Below are positions 30,457-31,774 of a DNA stretch of 31,774 nucleotides, in pieces. Positions within the stretch are counted from its first letter, which is position 1, and each line of letters begins with the position of its first letter. The translations under genes and the position numbers were made by a program. Origin of the DNA: Pleurotus djamor (lineage: Eukaryota; Basidiomycota; Agaricomycetes; Agaricales; Pleurotaceae). Where the stretch lies: positions 1-31,774 of the forward strand of contig JAPEVF010000529.1 of NCBI GenBank assembly GCA_029747585.1, read 5' to 3'. The notes beneath the pieces were generated by a model. It did no database searches and was not told the origin of the DNA. It saw only the letters and a list, made by a program, of their open reading frames with translations.

Positions 30457-31774
30457 CCTGTGTGACTTCAAGCCAACGATACTATGAATAGACGCGTTGA
30501 GAGCATATCAGAAGATATTGATGAAGAAGACGATGTTAGAGGGACCCACATTGTGACATCTCGCAAGAAGCCTTCATGAACGTCCGTTTGAGCAAAAAAC
30601 TGGTCATGGGCGATGTCTTGGCACTCAAGGGATGTTGGATCATGTCACATCCAACTGATCTCGAAATAGACACGCACGTACGGTGTGAAGCGTATCATGA
30701 TGTGAGATACGAGAAACATCAGGAGTGATGCGCGGTAGGTAGAAACTGGCGGTAGTTAGTGCGAATATGAGACGAGAACGGATCCACCTACCGCTTTCCC
30801 AATGATATTGGTAGGAAGGCGTCGTCGTGTACACGACACGATGTCATAGATAGTGCTTCAGCGATAGAACAACAGCTCGTCGTGTCAGCGCCCAGCTTTA
30901 TCTTGTTTGATGATCAAATGATGCTGGGATAGAGCCATGAGATGACGTGAGAGATAATAGAGTCGTGGCCCACGATCGTTTGAGCAGAGAGGAACCGCAG
31001 ACGTGCAGGGAAGCGTTTCACCCGAAATCCTCGAAAGGGGTGAAGATGGCTCGACGGGATCTTCTGGTCGCCCAATATTGAGCTTCCAACCGCACCCGAA
31101 TTGTCAGGTGAAGAGGTACAGAGGCCTAGTAGCATGGAGGAATTTTCTAACCGTTCATCGACCTCATCCGAGGCGTTTTCGCTGCTAGTCAACGAAGCGG
31201 GCTGTGGCCGAGTTTTCATCGCGGGTTGGGTGCAAGAGGGTGCCATGTTCCCAAGCGTTAACATACGGTAGCAGATGGGGATATATGTGGGTTAAGAGAC
31301 TTCTCAACGAAGGATGTGAAGCGACTCGTAGATTATGGCAAGACCATGGTAGTCAACAACACTATGAGCCCAAGACCGTGTTACCATAAACAGTTCACGT
31401 GGTGAATTTTGCACTTCCCCCGGTCGCCGTGTGACATAGGGTGATCCCTGAACGGGTGGGTTTCATCCGTTTTGACACCAAGTGGTTTTACGCTGGAGTT
31501 GTAACTCGGGCGAGTAATTAAAACCACCACATAACTATCTGGATGAACTGTAACTAGGTACGCGGGGGTTTGTAACCATACTTGTATACATAGGGCATCA
31601 TCGACGTCGACGTCGCGCGGGCCTCGTAGCAGCTCGTAGCATCATCAACTCAAGTCTCAGCCGCTTCATTGTTGACGAGGGTGGTTCCGTAGGTCCTTGA
31701 GTTGTGTTGCCGACAGCCTGTACCCGAGGCAGTACTCTTTGTGTTGGTATGATGCAAACGGCGAAAATATGTAC
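30457..31774. other. Right end of window, no gene recognised
   Basis: About 1.3 kb with only short open frames. The longest, 30914-31264 on the minus strand, encodes a Ser-rich hydrophilic peptide with no recognised domain. A 9-bp inverted repeat (GTGGTTTTA at 31482-31490, TAAAACCAC at 31519-31527) is present. The region upstream of 30457 probably includes regulatory sequence of the minus-strand gene. Confidence 0.45.

Noticed and set aside
31482..31527. 9-bp inverted repeat as terminator or operator
   Set aside because: Short arms with a long spacer in AT/GC-mixed sequence; likely chance, with no neighbouring gene to regulate.

Overview
The window is fungal nuclear DNA, most likely from an Agaricomycete basidiomycete. 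Genes carry many short GT-AG introns (mostly 50-100 nt). The recognisable families are typical of that group: a seven-helix membrane protein of the DUF6534 type, two F-box proteins, an O-fucosyltransferase-like type II membrane protein, a mucin-like single-span membrane protein, and a Rho GTPase ending in a CaaX box. No tRNA, rRNA, CRISPR array or transposase gene was recognised. Single N characters sit at several places where a reading frame breaks, so they act as gap marks of unknown length.

Region by region. (1) 1-1600: a damaged, 5'-truncated copy of the mucin-like membrane gene, continuing past the left edge. (2) 1640-8520: a strange accessory block with no recognised protein. Its left half is a minus-strand tandem array in which each unit is a mini-exon plus a short intron (about 2.3-3.8 kb). 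Its right half is a plus-strand transcript with about 24 tiny introns (4.69-8.5 kb). The two appear to diverge from a shared promoter region at about 4.2-4.67 kb with a TATA-like element at each end. (3) 8623-11974: the intact mucin-like membrane gene (minus strand), with an unusually long intron shared with the damaged copy. (4) 12.2-15.45 kb: non-coding, dominated by a 1.39-kb unit present twice in tandem. (5) 16141-19688: O-fucosyltransferase-like gene (plus), inflated by low-complexity inserts. (6) 21302-22799: atypical Rho-family GTPase (plus, eight exons). (7) 23530-27878: two F-box genes in tandem (plus), then a relic of an F-box 3' end at 28.1 kb. (8) 28663-30379: DUF6534-type membrane protein (minus, at least ten exons, one of 15 nt). 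(9) 30.5-31.77 kb: nothing recognised.

I see no metabolic cluster. Surface/membrane proteins (mucin-like protein with a PPxY tail, DUF6534 protein), signalling (Rho) and protein turnover (F-box) are mixed, in a region shaped by segmental duplication, tandem repeats and short-repeat growth. The most unusual element is the pair of divergent mini-exon transcripts, in which splice signals are preserved while no continuous reading frame is.
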